A stretch of 64,000 nucleotides of DNA from Pseudoalteromonas citrea (GTDB taxonomy: Bacteria; Pseudomonadota; Gammaproteobacteria; Enterobacterales; Alteromonadaceae): positions 434,001-498,000 of the forward strand of contig NZ_AHBZ03000027.1 of assembly GCF_000238375.3 (NCBI RefSeq). Direction: 5' to 3'. Both the position numbers and the translations under genes were made by a program. The notes under the pieces were generated by a model that searched no databases, was not told the origin of the DNA, and saw nothing but the letters and a program-made list of their open reading frames with translations. Within the stretch, counting starts at the first letter, position 1. Every line of letters starts with the position of its first letter. Positions 1 through 8,417 of the stretch are shown piece by piece.

Positions 1-1
1 T

Positions 2-850
2 GACAGCTTGGCCGCTGTATTTAGACAAACTGGGATTAAAAGTGGGGTGTCTTTTGAATATCAAATTGATGCTAAGTTACCCGCGTATGTGCTGATTGAT
101 TCGTTGCGTGCGACACAGGTTGTCAATAATTTACTGAGTAACGCAGGAAAGTTCACGGAGCAAGGGACTATTAGCCTCATTGTTAAATTTGATAATGAAT
201 ACATTGAAGTTCAAGTAATAGACACAGGAATTGGAATATCGGATGTTCAGCAAGAGCTTCTTTTTCAAGAGTTTACTCAAGCAGACGTGTCAACAACAAG
301 AAAGTACGGTGGAACAGGGCTTGGTTTAACAATCACCAAGCGTTTGGTTGAAGCAATGGCTGGCACCCTCTCATTAGAAAGTAGGGTAGGCCGTGGAAGT
401 ACGTTTACCGTTGTATTACCCGCAGCAACAACAAGTGGCGATAAGTCGGGTGTTACTATATATGATGTACCGGATCTTAGTGGTATTGATGTATTACTTG
501 TTGAAGACAATATGGTGAATCAAATTGTGGCCTCTAAGATATTAGATAAAACGCGTTGTAATTTAGCAAAAGCTGCGGATGGTATTGAAGCTTTATCTCA
601 TTTAGAGCATAACCCAACATCGTTAGTTCTGATGGATTGCCAGATGCCAAATATGGATGGTTTTGAATGTACTGATCACATTAAAAACGCCCCTAAAAAA
701 TATGGTGATCCGTATATCATTGCCATTACTGCGAACGCATATAATGAAGATAGGCTTAAATGCTTACAATTTGGTATGGATGACTTTGTTGCAAAGCCTA
801 TAGATGAACAGCTGCTGTTTAAAGCTATTTCATATTGGCATCAACTCTAA
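2..850 (+). CDS. Hybrid sensor histidine kinase, C-terminal part (cut by window start)
   Basis: The reading frame is open from the first bases, so the gene begins upstream. The visible 282 residues hold a HATPase_c domain (N-box with NNLLSN, G1 box DTGIGIS, G2 box GGTGLGLT) followed by a receiver domain (acidic pair in LLVEDN, phospho-acceptor Asp in LVLMDCQMP, Thr in AITAN, Lys in AKPI). The order kinase then receiver is that of hybrid two-component kinases, which autophosphorylate and pass phosphate to their own receiver. The gene ends right after the receiver, so a third histidine phosphotransfer domain is absent. The sensor region is outside the window and the signal cannot be inferred. 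A long octamer repeat starts 60 bp after the stop codon. Confidence 0.9.
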   Translation, partial: DSLAAVFRQTGIKSGVSFEYQIDAKLPAYVLIDSLRATQVVNNLLSNAGKFTEQGTISLIVKFDNEYIEVQVIDTGIGISDVQQELLFQEFTQADVSTTRKYGGTGLGLTITKRLVEAMAGTLSLESRVGRGSTFTVVLPAATTSGDKSGVTIYDVPDLSGIDVLLVEDNMVNQIVASKILDKTRCNLAKAADGIEALSHLEHNPTSLVLMDCQMPNMDGFECTDHIKNAPKKYGDPYIIAITANAYNEDRLKCLQFGMDDFVAKPIDEQLLFKAISYWHQL

Positions 851-909
851 AGCTTTTAGGGTAAGACATATAACGTGCTGTTCCACGACAGTGCTTTGGG
901 CGATATCGT

Positions 910-1511
910 TCAATCACTCAATCACTCAATCACTCAATCACTCAATCACTCAATCACTCAATCACTCAATCACTCAATCACTCAATCACTCAATCACTCA
1001 ATCACTCAATCACTCAATCACTCAATCACTCAATCACTCAATCACTCAATCACTCAATCACTCAATCACTCAATCACTCAATCACTCAATCACTCAATCA
1101 CTCAATCACTCAATCACTCAATCACTCAATCACTCAATCACTCAATCACTCAATCACTCAATCACTCAATCACTCAATCACTCAATCACTCAATCACTCA
1201 ATCACTCAATCACTCAATCACTCAATCACTCAATCACTCAATCACTCAATCACTCAATCACTCAATCACTCAATCACTCAATCACTCAATCACTCAATCA
1301 CTCAATCACTCAATCACTCAATCACTCAATCACTCAATCACTCAATCACTCAATCACTCAATCACTCAATCACTCAATCACTCAATCACTCAATCACTCA
1401 ATCACTCAATCACTCAATCACTCAATCACTCAATCACTCAATCACTCAATCACTCAATCACTCAATCACTCAATCACTCAATCACTCAATCACTCAATCA
1501 CTCAATCACTC
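910..1511. repeat. Perfect 8-bp tandem repeat, about 75 copies
   Basis: The unit TCAATCAC is repeated head to tail for 602 bp (75 full units plus 2 bases) with no substitution that I can see. Because 8 is not a multiple of 3, every forward frame reads the same cyclic octapeptide NHSITQSL with no stop; in the reverse direction every frame meets TGA. The block lies between the hybrid kinase and bfd, 60 bp after the kinase stop. Such arrays mutate by slipped-strand replication, so the copy number is expected to vary between isolates. No gene is clearly switched by it here. Confidence 0.97.
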
Positions 1512-1531
1512 GACTTCTTGAAATAAGTCGA
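1510..1531. other. Short hairpin at the end of the octamer repeat
   Basis: TCGACTT (1510-1516) pairs with AAGTCGA (1525-1531) around an 8-base loop. It directly borders the last repeat unit. There is no T-run after it, so it is a poor intrinsic terminator; it may be the boundary structure of the repeat or chance. Confidence 0.4.
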
Positions 1532-1592
1532 CGCGTAATAACTTCTTATAGAAAATGTTAAGGGCTTGTATGGAAAAACCCTTTAACATGAT

Positions 1593-1611
1593 GATAATGG
1601 CAATAATTCTC
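1593..1611 (+). promoter_or_regulatory. Fur box upstream of bfd
   Basis: GATAATGGCAATAATTCTC agrees with the classical 19-bp Fur consensus at 15 of 19 positions. It lies 86 bp before the bfd start codon. bfd is a standard Fur-repressed gene, so iron limitation should induce it. The match is seen in the sequence; regulation is inferred. Confidence 0.75.
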
Positions 1612-1696
1612 ATTTTTTCTATGTATGCAGTTGATAACTATTTTTGTTTAGATTAAACTTAGTTTTAGTTAATGTTATTGAGATTGGTTTTCATTC

Positions 1697-1891
1697 ATGT
1701 ATATCTGCATATGCCACGGCGTCACAGACAAAAAAATAGTTCAGACCATTGAAAATGGGGCAACTAGCATGCGTGAGCTTAGTAAAGAGTTAGGCGTTGG
1801 CACGCAATGTGGTAAGTGTACAAATTGTACAAAGAAAATACTTAATGAGCAGCTTATAGAGATTGTTAACGTCACAGATAAAGTAGCCTAA
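1697..1891 (+). CDS. bfd: Bacterioferritin-associated ferredoxin Bfd
   Basis: 64-residue protein with the Bfd [2Fe-2S] cysteine pattern: C4-x-C6 near the N-terminus and C38-x2-C41 in the GTQCGKC segment. Length is typical for the family. Bfd docks on bacterioferritin and passes electrons to reduce and release stored iron into the cytoplasm. A Fur box lies upstream and an intrinsic terminator 28 bp after the stop, so it is a single-gene unit. No bacterioferritin gene is beside it. An extra cysteine (C44) follows the cluster motif. Confidence 0.93.
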   Translation: MYICICHGVTDKKIVQTIENGATSMRELSKELGVGTQCGKCTNCTKKILNEQLIEIVNVTDKVA

Positions 1892-1918
1892 GACGCAATA
1901 CAGAATAACATTATAAAC

Positions 1919-1940
1919 AAGGGCCTATTGGCCCTTTTTT
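1919..1940 (+). terminator. Intrinsic terminator of bfd
   Basis: Stem AAGGGCC (1919-1925) with GGCCCTT (1930-1936), a four-base loop, and T-run to 1940. Confidence 0.9.
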
Positions 1941-2329
1941 GTTGAGCGTTGGTTAATGAGCGGTGTTGCAATTGGGCTTATGACTTCACTCTCTATAAAC
2001 GCTTCGTTAGTTTAATCCTCAGTAAAAGTGATCTTACTATCAACCCTATGAAATGATAGAGTGACGACTAAACACTACTTATTGTTTTATATACCTTTTA
2101 TCTCCCTAAAACAACTTGATATGCGGTAAGTCATTGGTTTAATAAAGGGTAGAACAATATTGTAATGAATTACTTCCAGATTGTAGTAACACCGTTACGT
2201 AGGGTAGAGGCGTGGGATTACTGTGTCTATGTTCGTTAGAGCAGATGCTGTTAATTCAATAAATTAATTTCTTGAGTTAGCAGTGGGAGTTAGTTATGGT
2301 AAGAGAATATTCAACTCTGTTATTTTGTC
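1941..2329. other. Intergenic stretch without recognised gene
   Basis: About 390 bp between the bfd terminator and the metal-efflux operon. I see no convincing ORF, RNA gene or repeat. It must hold the promoter of the downstream operon, but no operator stands out. Confidence 0.5.
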
Positions 2330-2695
2330 GTGTATAAATCATTCTTGTTAATCATTATTTTGCTATGCCAGCCTTTGCTGGAAAGCTTTGATGTTGAAAA
2401 TAACAATGGTGCTTTTCATTTAACGACTCACCTATTTAGCGCGGCACAAACCTTGGAGGCTCACTGTGAAGCTGCTAATGATCATCAACGCCACGCGTCT
2501 CAACATAAAAACCTAAACAATCAACTTGTAGAAGCCGCAGATGATGCACATTGCCATACATGTCACATAAGTCACATTTTATGGGTTGAAATATTAACGG
2601 CTAATGTTGGTTATCAGTCGACGCATAATTATTTTACTGCCACCGCGTTTATAAACGCGCAATACAAAGTACTTTTACGCCCTCCTATTGCTTAG
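2330..2695 (+). CDS. Small exported His/Cys-rich protein heading a metal-efflux operon
   Basis: 121 residues starting at GTG; an in-frame TAA at 2300 leaves no better start. The N-terminus (KSFLLIIILLCQPLL) is a hydrophobic signal or membrane segment. The middle is rich in histidine and contains CHTCHISH, which looks like a metal-binding site. It lies 51 bp before the adaptor gene of an RND metal pump, in the position where an outer-membrane factor gene of the CzcC type often sits. I infer a periplasmic metal chaperone or sensor accessory. I do not recognise a named family with certainty. Confidence 0.6.
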   Translation: MYKSFLLIIILLCQPLLESFDVENNNGAFHLTTHLFSAAQTLEAHCEAANDHQRHASQHKNLNNQLVEAADDAHCHTCHISHILWVEILTANVGYQSTHNYFTATAFINAQYKVLLRPPIA

Positions 2696-2746
2696 TAATT
2701 ACACATCTCCAAACGTTTATTTTAATAATTACTAAGAGCAAAAAAT

Positions 2747-3877
2747 ATGAAAAATATAAGCTATATGGGCCGTAAGCCTATGTTGTGTGGTATCCGTGTT
2801 TGTTTTTTAATATCAATATTGTCGTGGCCGTTACAAGCAGCTGACAATGAGCACGACCATTTAACAGAATCAGAATTTGAACTAACTGTTGAACAACAGG
2901 TAACCGCAGGCGTAAAGAGTCAGGCGTTAGCTTTGAGTAACGCAAAAATACAACTTATCGCGCCTGCAGAAGTGGTGAATAATGACTTTACTACGGAACT
3001 TGTCAGTGTTGCTGTAGCATCCCAAATAAAATCTCGCTATGTCAGCTTAGGAGAGGAGGTTACCCCGCAGCAGAAGCTAGCAACCTTATATAGTTATGAC
3101 GTTGCAACCGCACAAATCCGCTATCGACTGGCTGAAGATGAATGGCAACGAGTAAAGTTGTTACAAGGGGAGGCGGTGAGCAATAAAGAATTCCTGCTAG
3201 CCCAAGCTGAACGTCAGGGTGCAGCAAGTCAGTTAAGGGAATACGGTTTTAGTGAAGAAGATATTGTAAAGACCCGACATAAATCGCCAAATCTACTTGG
3301 TTTATATACAGCTTACGCCCAGATTGGGGGCAGTATCTTAGAAGATAAGTTGATAATTGGCCGCCGTTTCTCCCCAGGCGATGTTATCGCAAAGGTCAGC
3401 GATGAAGAGCAGGTATGGGTAGAGGCGAGGCTCCCCCAAGATACGGACCTAACGTTATTAAAGGGTGCCACAATCTCTATTAAACATGCTGGTAAAACCT
3501 ACTCAGCGCAGTTGCTGCAGACCGGGCATAGTATTGATCCCGCAACACGTACAGCTATTGTGCAGTTGGTTGTAAATAATCCTAATCATGCACTTCATGC
3601 AGGTATGTTTGTTACGTCTGAATTTATGATTAAGAGCGCGGAGCAGCAGTTAATCATACCTCGTAGCGCATTGAGCCAAGATTCAGGGGGCGATTGGCAA
3701 GTATTTATCGAGTCTAAGCCAAATCACTTTATCGCTAAAGAAGTGGGCCTGAACAGAGACTATGGTGACTCAGTCGTGATAACTGGGCTTAGTGTTGGTG
3801 ATCGAATTGTTACTCAAGGTGTTTTCTTTTTAAATGCTCAAGCTACAAAATCAAACTTTTCAGTTCACAACCATTAA
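2747..3877 (+). CDS. RND efflux periplasmic adaptor (CzcB/CusB type)
   Basis: 376 residues with an N-terminal signal segment ending near LQAADNEHDH. The order is that of membrane-fusion proteins: a first lipoyl half (SRYVSLGEEVTPQQKLATLYS), a helical hairpin (residues about 120-175), the second lipoyl half, then beta-barrel and membrane-proximal domains (DPATRTAIVQLVV, LHAGMFV). It bridges the inner-membrane pump and an outer-membrane channel. The stop codon lies 10 bp before the permease start, so the two are co-translated. A His-rich NEHDH stretch near the mature N-terminus fits metal transport. Confidence 0.88.
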   Translation: MKNISYMGRKPMLCGIRVCFLISILSWPLQAADNEHDHLTESEFELTVEQQVTAGVKSQALALSNAKIQLIAPAEVVNNDFTTELVSVAVASQIKSRYVSLGEEVTPQQKLATLYSYDVATAQIRYRLAEDEWQRVKLLQGEAVSNKEFLLAQAERQGAASQLREYGFSEEDIVKTRHKSPNLLGLYTAYAQIGGSILEDKLIIGRRFSPGDVIAKVSDEEQVWVEARLPQDTDLTLLKGATISIKHAGKTYSAQLLQTGHSIDPATRTAIVQLVVNNPNHALHAGMFVTSEFMIKSAEQQLIIPRSALSQDSGGDWQVFIESKPNHFIAKEVGLNRDYGDSVVITGLSVGDRIVTQGVFFLNAQATKSNFSVHNH

Positions 3878-3887
3878 GGAGAGGCCT

Positions 3888-6800
3888 ATGTTAAATCGAT
3901 TTATAGCGTTGGCCATCGAACACAGAGTGTTGGTAATTGTCGCTTTTTTAGCCGTTACTATATTTAGTGTACTACAAGCGTTAAAGCTCAATTTAGATGC
4001 ATTTCCAGATGTAACTAACATTCAAGTTGCGGTAAATACACAAGCACCTGGACTTGGGGCTGAGGAGGTGGAAAAGCTGATAACTTACCCAATTGAAGCG
4101 GTGATGTATGCTTTACCCGATGTTGCACAAGTACGCTCAATTTCTAAAACGGGGCTCAGTGGTGTTACAGTCGTATTTAATGAAGGAGTAGATATCTATT
4201 TCGCTCGGCAACTTGTTTTTGAACGGTTACAAGAAGCGAGAAGTTTAATTCCGAATGATATTGGAGTGCCTGAAATGGGCCCTAACACTTCAGGATTAGG
4301 ACAAGTTTTTCAGTATGTGTTAAACGCAGCGCCTGAGTCAAAAGTAGACTTAATGACATTACGCAGTCTAAACGATTGGCTTGTTAAACGTTTATTGATG
4401 CCCGTTGATGGCGTGACCGATGTATTGTCGTTTGGAGGGAAAGTTAAGCAATATCAGGTGTTGTTAGAGACAGATAAGTTACTTTCCTATGACATTTCTC
4501 AGTCTCAAGTTATGCAAGCATTGGCAGATAACAATCAAAATGCTGGAGGCTGGTATCTCCCTCGAGGGGCAGAGCAAGTTACCATCAGAGGAAGTGGTTG
4601 GTTTCAGAGTGAACAACAGGGCCTGCAGCAGATAGCTGATGTTGCAGTCAAGGTTCATAACGGCATAGTTGTGACAATCAACGATGTGGCAACGGTCAAA
4701 TTAGGCCCAGAAATTCGTCAAGGGGCTGTGACAATGTCATCTAAAAATGAGTATGGTGAGACGGCACAGCACGGCGAGGTGATAAGTGGCATTGTGTTAA
4801 AAAGAATGGGGGCGAATACATCAGCGACTATCCAAAGTATTAATGATCTTATCCCTAAAATTAACCAAGCGTTGCCTGAAGGCGTCAACTTAGAGCCTAT
4901 TTATGATCAGTCTGATTTGGTGAGTGCGGCTATTTCGACAGTTTCTCAAGCCCTACTTAGCGCATTTATGATGATTATTATTGTATTGTGGTTATTTTTG
5001 CTTGATATAACTGTAACGGTTTTGGTTTTACTCGCCATTCCGATATCAATCGCGTTTGCTTTGATGATGCTTAATACGTTTGGTATATCGGCAAATTTAA
5101 TGTCGTTAGGTGGGCTTGCAGTGGCAATCGGATTACTAGTTGATGGGTCGGTTGTTATGGCGGAACGTTTATTTCAGCATGCCACGCAAGACGATAAAAA
5201 TAATGTAGAGAATTTTTCCCTAGGGGCTCGGCAAGTTGCAAAGCCTATTTTGTTTGCGACAAGCATAATTATTATGGTGTTCTTGCCATTATTTAGTTTT
5301 GAAGGCGTAGAAGCAAAGCTATTTGAGCCTATGGCGATGAGTATAATATTTGCTTTAATAGCGGCTTTGCTGATTGCGCTCTTTCTACTTCCAGCTGTCG
5401 CGAGTTTTTTATTAAAAAATAAACACAAACAAGCACAGGCTCCTTGGTTACTTAAAGTTGTTAGAGGCTATGAACTGAGTTTATCATGGAGTTTAAACCA
5501 CCTTTCAGCCATGTTTATTTTGATGCTGAGTTCGACAATATTAACAGTGTATTGTTCTAAACAGCTGGGTAGTGAATTTGTGCCAACGCTTGAAGAAGGT
5601 ACACTAAACTTGCGTGTAACACTGGCTCCTTCAGCTAGCCTAGAAACGTCTTTAGCCTTATCTCCAATGATTGAACGGCAGTTGTTAACTTTTCCTGAGG
5701 TCACCTATGCGCTTAGCCGTATAGGTCGCCCAGAGTTGGGGGGTGACCCGGAGCCTGTTAATAACATTGAGATTTATATAGGCTTAAAGTCTGCCAATGA
5801 GTGGCGAGATGGCCAAACACGTCAAACATTAGAACGCGCTATTTATACGAAATTAGCGCACATTCCGGGGATATTGCTCACATTCTCGCAACCAATAGCA
5901 ACTCGGGTTGATGAATTGTTATCGGGTGTTAAAGCGCAGCTTTCGATTAAATTAAGGGGGCCTGAACTCGATGTGTTGAGTGAATATGCGCAAAAAATAG
6001 CAGCGATTGTGAGAGAAGTAGACGGGACCATTGATGTATCGCCAGAGCAACTAGCAGGTGAAATACAACTCATAGTAACCCCTAAACGAGAAGTGTTATC
6101 GCGTTATGGTTTGGCGGTGAAAGATGTGATGAATATTATATCTCAAGGCGTAGGAGGGGCATCTGCAGGTCAGATCATAGTCTCTAATGAACGATATGAT
6201 ATTCAAGTGCGTTTAAAGGCTGATGAGCGCAATAGTCCTGAAGCTATGGGTCGTATTAAACTGCTGTCGCCTACTGGGGCATGGTTAACTCTGTCGCAAG
6301 TTGCCAATATAGATTATCAGCAAGGGCCTGCGCAGATCCGGCGGGATAACGTGCAAAGACGTATTGTAATTCAAGCAAATGTTGCCAACAGGGATATGGG
6401 CAGTGTAGTTCGTGATATACAAAGCCGACTTGACGGTATGCAACTTCCCGTTGGCTACAGCACTAGTATTGGCGGGCAATATGAAAATCAGCAACGCGCT
6501 AATTCCAAGCTACTGTTAGTTATTCCAATGGCGCTCACCGGTGTTTTTATGCTGTTGTATTTTGCTTTTAACTCATTAAAGCAAACGCTGATAGTCGCAT
6601 GTGCGATTCCTTTCTCTTTGGTTGGCGGTGTTATTGCACTGTATTTATCTGGGTTGCACTTATCTATTGCCAGTGCAGTTGGGTTTATTACCTTGTTTGG
6701 TGTAGCGGTGTTAAATGGGGTGGTGTTAGTTGATAGTATTAACCGACATCGGTGCGAATCCCCACTACGCAGGGCGATAGTGGAAGGGGCTAAGTCTCGT

Positions 6801-6983
6801 TTCGTTCCAGTATTAATGACAGCCTCAACGTCAATCTTAGGGTTGTTACCGCTTTTGTTAGTGACAACTACGGGTGCCGAAATTCAAAAGCCGTTAGCAA
6901 CGGTTGTGGTTGGCGGGATTTTTTCGGCAACAATATTAACGCTCTATATCCTACCAAGCCTCTATTTTAGAGCGTATAAGTAA
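3888..6983 (+). CDS. HME-RND heavy-metal efflux permease (CzcA/CusA family)
   Basis: 1031 residues from ATG 3888, preceded by AAGGAGAGG at 3876-3884; a longer TTG start inside the adaptor gene is less likely. Inner-membrane proton/metal antiporter of the HME subgroup: it has the N-terminal helix, two large periplasmic loops and the 12-TM plan (for example NLDAFPDVTNIQV, ARQLVFERLQEA, IYDQSDLV). The TM4 segment reads AVAIGLLVDGSVVMAE; CzcA-type Zn/Co pumps usually have DFG before the VDG, so the first aspartate is replaced by alanine, as in CusA-like Cu/Ag pumps, while DG is Czc-like. Substrate is therefore unclear. No CzcC/TolC-type gene is present in the operon. Confidence 0.9.
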   Translation: MLNRFIALAIEHRVLVIVAFLAVTIFSVLQALKLNLDAFPDVTNIQVAVNTQAPGLGAEEVEKLITYPIEAVMYALPDVAQVRSISKTGLSGVTVVFNEGVDIYFARQLVFERLQEARSLIPNDIGVPEMGPNTSGLGQVFQYVLNAAPESKVDLMTLRSLNDWLVKRLLMPVDGVTDVLSFGGKVKQYQVLLETDKLLSYDISQSQVMQALADNNQNAGGWYLPRGAEQVTIRGSGWFQSEQQGLQQIADVAVKVHNGIVVTINDVATVKLGPEIRQGAVTMSSKNEYGETAQHGEVISGIVLKRMGANTSATIQSINDLIPKINQALPEGVNLEPIYDQSDLVSAAISTVSQALLSAFMMIIIVLWLFLLDITVTVLVLLAIPISIAFALMMLNTFGISANLMSLGGLAVAIGLLVDGSVVMAERLFQHATQDDKNNVENFSLGARQVAKPILFATSIIIMVFLPLFSFEGVEAKLFEPMAMSIIFALIAALLIALFLLPAVASFLLKNKHKQAQAPWLLKVVRGYELSLSWSLNHLSAMFILMLSSTILTVYCSKQLGSEFVPTLEEGTLNLRVTLAPSASLETSLALSPMIERQLLTFPEVTYALSRIGRPELGGDPEPVNNIEIYIGLKSANEWRDGQTRQTLERAIYTKLAHIPGILLTFSQPIATRVDELLSGVKAQLSIKLRGPELDVLSEYAQKIAAIVREVDGTIDVSPEQLAGEIQLIVTPKREVLSRYGLAVKDVMNIISQGVGGASAGQIIVSNERYDIQVRLKADERNSPEAMGRIKLLSPTGAWLTLSQVANIDYQQGPAQIRRDNVQRRIVIQANVANRDMGSVVRDIQSRLDGMQLPVGYSTSIGGQYENQQRANSKLLLVIPMALTGVFMLLYFAFNSLKQTLIVACAIPFSLVGGVIALYLSGLHLSIASAVGFITLFGVAVLNGVVLVDSINRHRCESPLRRAIVEGAKSRFVPVLMTASTSILGLLPLLLVTTTGAEIQKPLATVVVGGIFSATILTLYILPSLYFRAYK

Positions 6984-6987
6984 TTTC

Positions 6988-7018
6988 AAACGCATAGCAA
7001 GCTCTTTGTTATGCGTTT
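6988..7018 (+). terminator. Terminator hairpin of the RND operon
   Basis: AAACGCATAGCAA (6988-7000) pairs with TTGTTATGCGTTT (7006-7018) with one mismatch, starting 5 bp after the permease stop. The tail TTTATT is only moderately T-rich. Confidence 0.7.
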
Positions 7019-7030
7019 ATTAATCACAAT

Positions 7031-7049
7031 ATAAATAAAAATCATTTGC
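7031..7049 (+). promoter_or_regulatory. Possible Fur box upstream of the TPR-sodA pair
   Basis: ATAAATAAAAATCATTTGC agrees with the 19-bp Fur consensus at 12 positions, with the ATCATT core intact. The sodA downstream encodes a Mn-type enzyme; such genes are often Fur-repressed. Confidence 0.4.
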
Positions 7050-7160
7050 AATAAGGTTTGTGCGGTGTATATTCGCTATACCTCATACCCATTGTGTATT
7101 TTGCGCTGTGCCATTTATGAAATGTGTTGCAACAGATTTACAAGTGGCATTGTTATTGGA

Positions 7161-7676
7161 ATGAAATTTATGTCATTAGCTGAGCAGCTGAAAAAGCACC
7201 CTAACGATTACGTCGATTTAGCATTGAGCCCTTGGCAGAGCAATATATTGGCTGGAAACCATGCTTATGAACGGGGTGCCTTTTTAGAAGCTCGGGACAA
7301 ATACATGTCTGCTTGGACACTTGCTACACATTTGTTAGATCAATTCTGCAAAGCGCAGGTCGATCATAATGTGTTAAGGGCTGTGGAGCACTGTTGCCCT
7401 GCTGTGGTGGTAGCAGCTCATAACTTGGCAGATTGCTACTTAGCAATGGGAAAACCAACTCAGGCATGTCATAAGTTGTGTGATGCCCATGAGTTGGTAT
7501 CAAAATTGAGGCAACACCCAGATGAGGGGATTGCCAGAATAGCTTGTTACCATTTGAGTAAAACTCGGCAAGAACTATTGCAGTTTGCAAGTCATCACCC
7601 CCATTTTCCAGAACTGATCGTACAAGTTAATAGTAGCATTAACATACATATTGAACGATCGGTTACATTACATTAG
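7161..7676 (+). CDS. TPR-like small protein, upstream partner of sodA
   Basis: 171 residues from ATG 7161; a longer frame from 7065 adds a Cys-rich stretch unlike a protein start and is rejected, and ATG 7170 is also possible. The helical segments AGNHAYERGAFLEARDKY and AHNLADCYLAMGKPTQA have the TPR small/large residue pattern. It resembles short TPR proteins of Vibrio and relatives that I remember as DUF2753, but this is uncertain. It ends 21 bp before sodA and shares a possible Fur box with it. This arrangement recalls the unknown orfX before sodA in the Pseudomonas fagA-fumC-orfX-sodA operon; homology is not claimed. Confidence 0.65.
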   Translation: MKFMSLAEQLKKHPNDYVDLALSPWQSNILAGNHAYERGAFLEARDKYMSAWTLATHLLDQFCKAQVDHNVLRAVEHCCPAVVVAAHNLADCYLAMGKPTQACHKLCDAHELVSKLRQHPDEGIARIACYHLSKTRQELLQFASHHPHFPELIVQVNSSINIHIERSVTLH

Positions 7677-7697
7677 TACAAAAAACGAGGAATAAAC

Positions 7698-8312
7698 ATG
7701 GCTTTTACTCTACCGGCACTGCCTTACGCTTACGATGCATTAGAGCCACATATTGATGCAAAAACGATGGAAATTCACCATACATTGCATCACCAAACAT
7801 ATATAAACAAAGCTAATGCAGCCCTTGAAGGGTCTGAATTTTCCGATAAGCCAACGCAATGGTTGTTAAACAACATTAAAACATTGCCAGAGTCACTACA
7901 AAAAGCAGTACAAGAACATGTTGGCGGCCATAATAACCATAGCTTATTTTGGCAAGTGATGAGCCCAACAGGGGGGACATTACAGGCCGGTAAGCTAGCG
8001 ACTGCAATTGACGAAACGTTTGGTAGCTTTGATGAATTTAAAGCGCTATTTACGGCAGCTGCCGTAAGCCGCTTCGGCAGTGGGTGGGCATGGCTTGTTG
8101 TTGATGAAAACCAGCAATTGCAAGTTACAAGCAGTTTAAACCAAGATAGTCCGTTCATGGATCAACATACGCCGATTCTTGGTTTAGATGTATGGGAGCA
8201 CGCTTATTATTTAAAATATCAAAACCGCCGCCCTGAATACATTGCTGCATTTTACAATGTTATTAATTGGCAAGACGTAGAGCGTCGTTTTTTAGCTGCG
8301 TTAAGCAGCTAG
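7698..8312 (+). CDS. sodA: Superoxide dismutase, Mn type
   Basis: 204 residues. Cytoplasmic enzyme converting superoxide to oxygen and hydrogen peroxide. Metal ligands are H27, the His in [10 protein letters not shown], and Asp and His in [10 protein letters not shown]. Features that separate Mn from Fe enzymes are Mn-like: [11 protein letters not shown] instead of the AAQVWNHTFYW of FeSOD, and the Gln in LNQDSP at the position of the Mn-type glutamine. Length matches SodA. A ribosome binding site (ACGAGG) precedes the ATG. It is probably co-transcribed with the TPR-like gene just upstream. Confidence 0.95.
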   Translation: MAFTLPALPYAYDALEPHIDAKTMEIHHTLHHQTYINKANAALEGSEFSDKPTQWLLNNIKTLPESLQKAVQEHVGGHNNHSLFWQVMSPTGGTLQAGKLATAIDETFGSFDEFKALFTAAAVSRFGSGWAWLVVDENQQLQVTSSLNQDSPFMDQHTPILGLDVWEHAYYLKYQNRRPEYIAAFYNVINWQDVERRFLAALSS

Positions 8313-8358
8313 TAATGTTTATATGGTGCTGAGTTTATATATTCAGTTCTAGTTTCGG

Positions 8359-8414
8359 CCACTCATCATAGTGTTATACGTTATTATATGAAATATCGTT
8401 ATTGTGATGAGTGG
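8359..8414. promoter_or_regulatory. 10-bp inverted repeat in front of ada-alkA
   Basis: CCACTCATCA (8359-8368) and TGATGAGTGG (8405-8414) are perfect inverted arms 36 bp apart. The right arm ends 3 bp before ATG 8418 and includes the only Shine-Dalgarno-like bases (GATGAG). It could be a translation-hiding hairpin or a split operator. Confidence 0.5.
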
Positions 8415-8417
8415 TTT

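Noticed and set aside
910-1511. CRISPR array
   Set aside because: There are no spacers; identical 8-bp units follow each other directly and no cas genes are near.
804-1561. Two long ORFs across the octamer repeat, encoding mostly NHSITQSL repeats
   Set aside because: They are open only because the repeat has no stop in any forward frame; their starts lie inside or just after the kinase gene and no ribosome site or domain supports them.
3834-3887. TTG start of the RND permease inside the adaptor gene
   Set aside because: ATG 3888 has a strong ribosome site and gives the normal N-terminus of the family.
7065-7160. N-terminal extension of the TPR-like protein
   Set aside because: The extra 32 residues are Cys-rich, unlike a signal peptide, and overlap the likely promoter after the Fur-like site.
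7790-8158. 122-residue ORF opposite sodA
   Set aside because: It is fully antisense to a conserved gene, with low-complexity composition and no motif.
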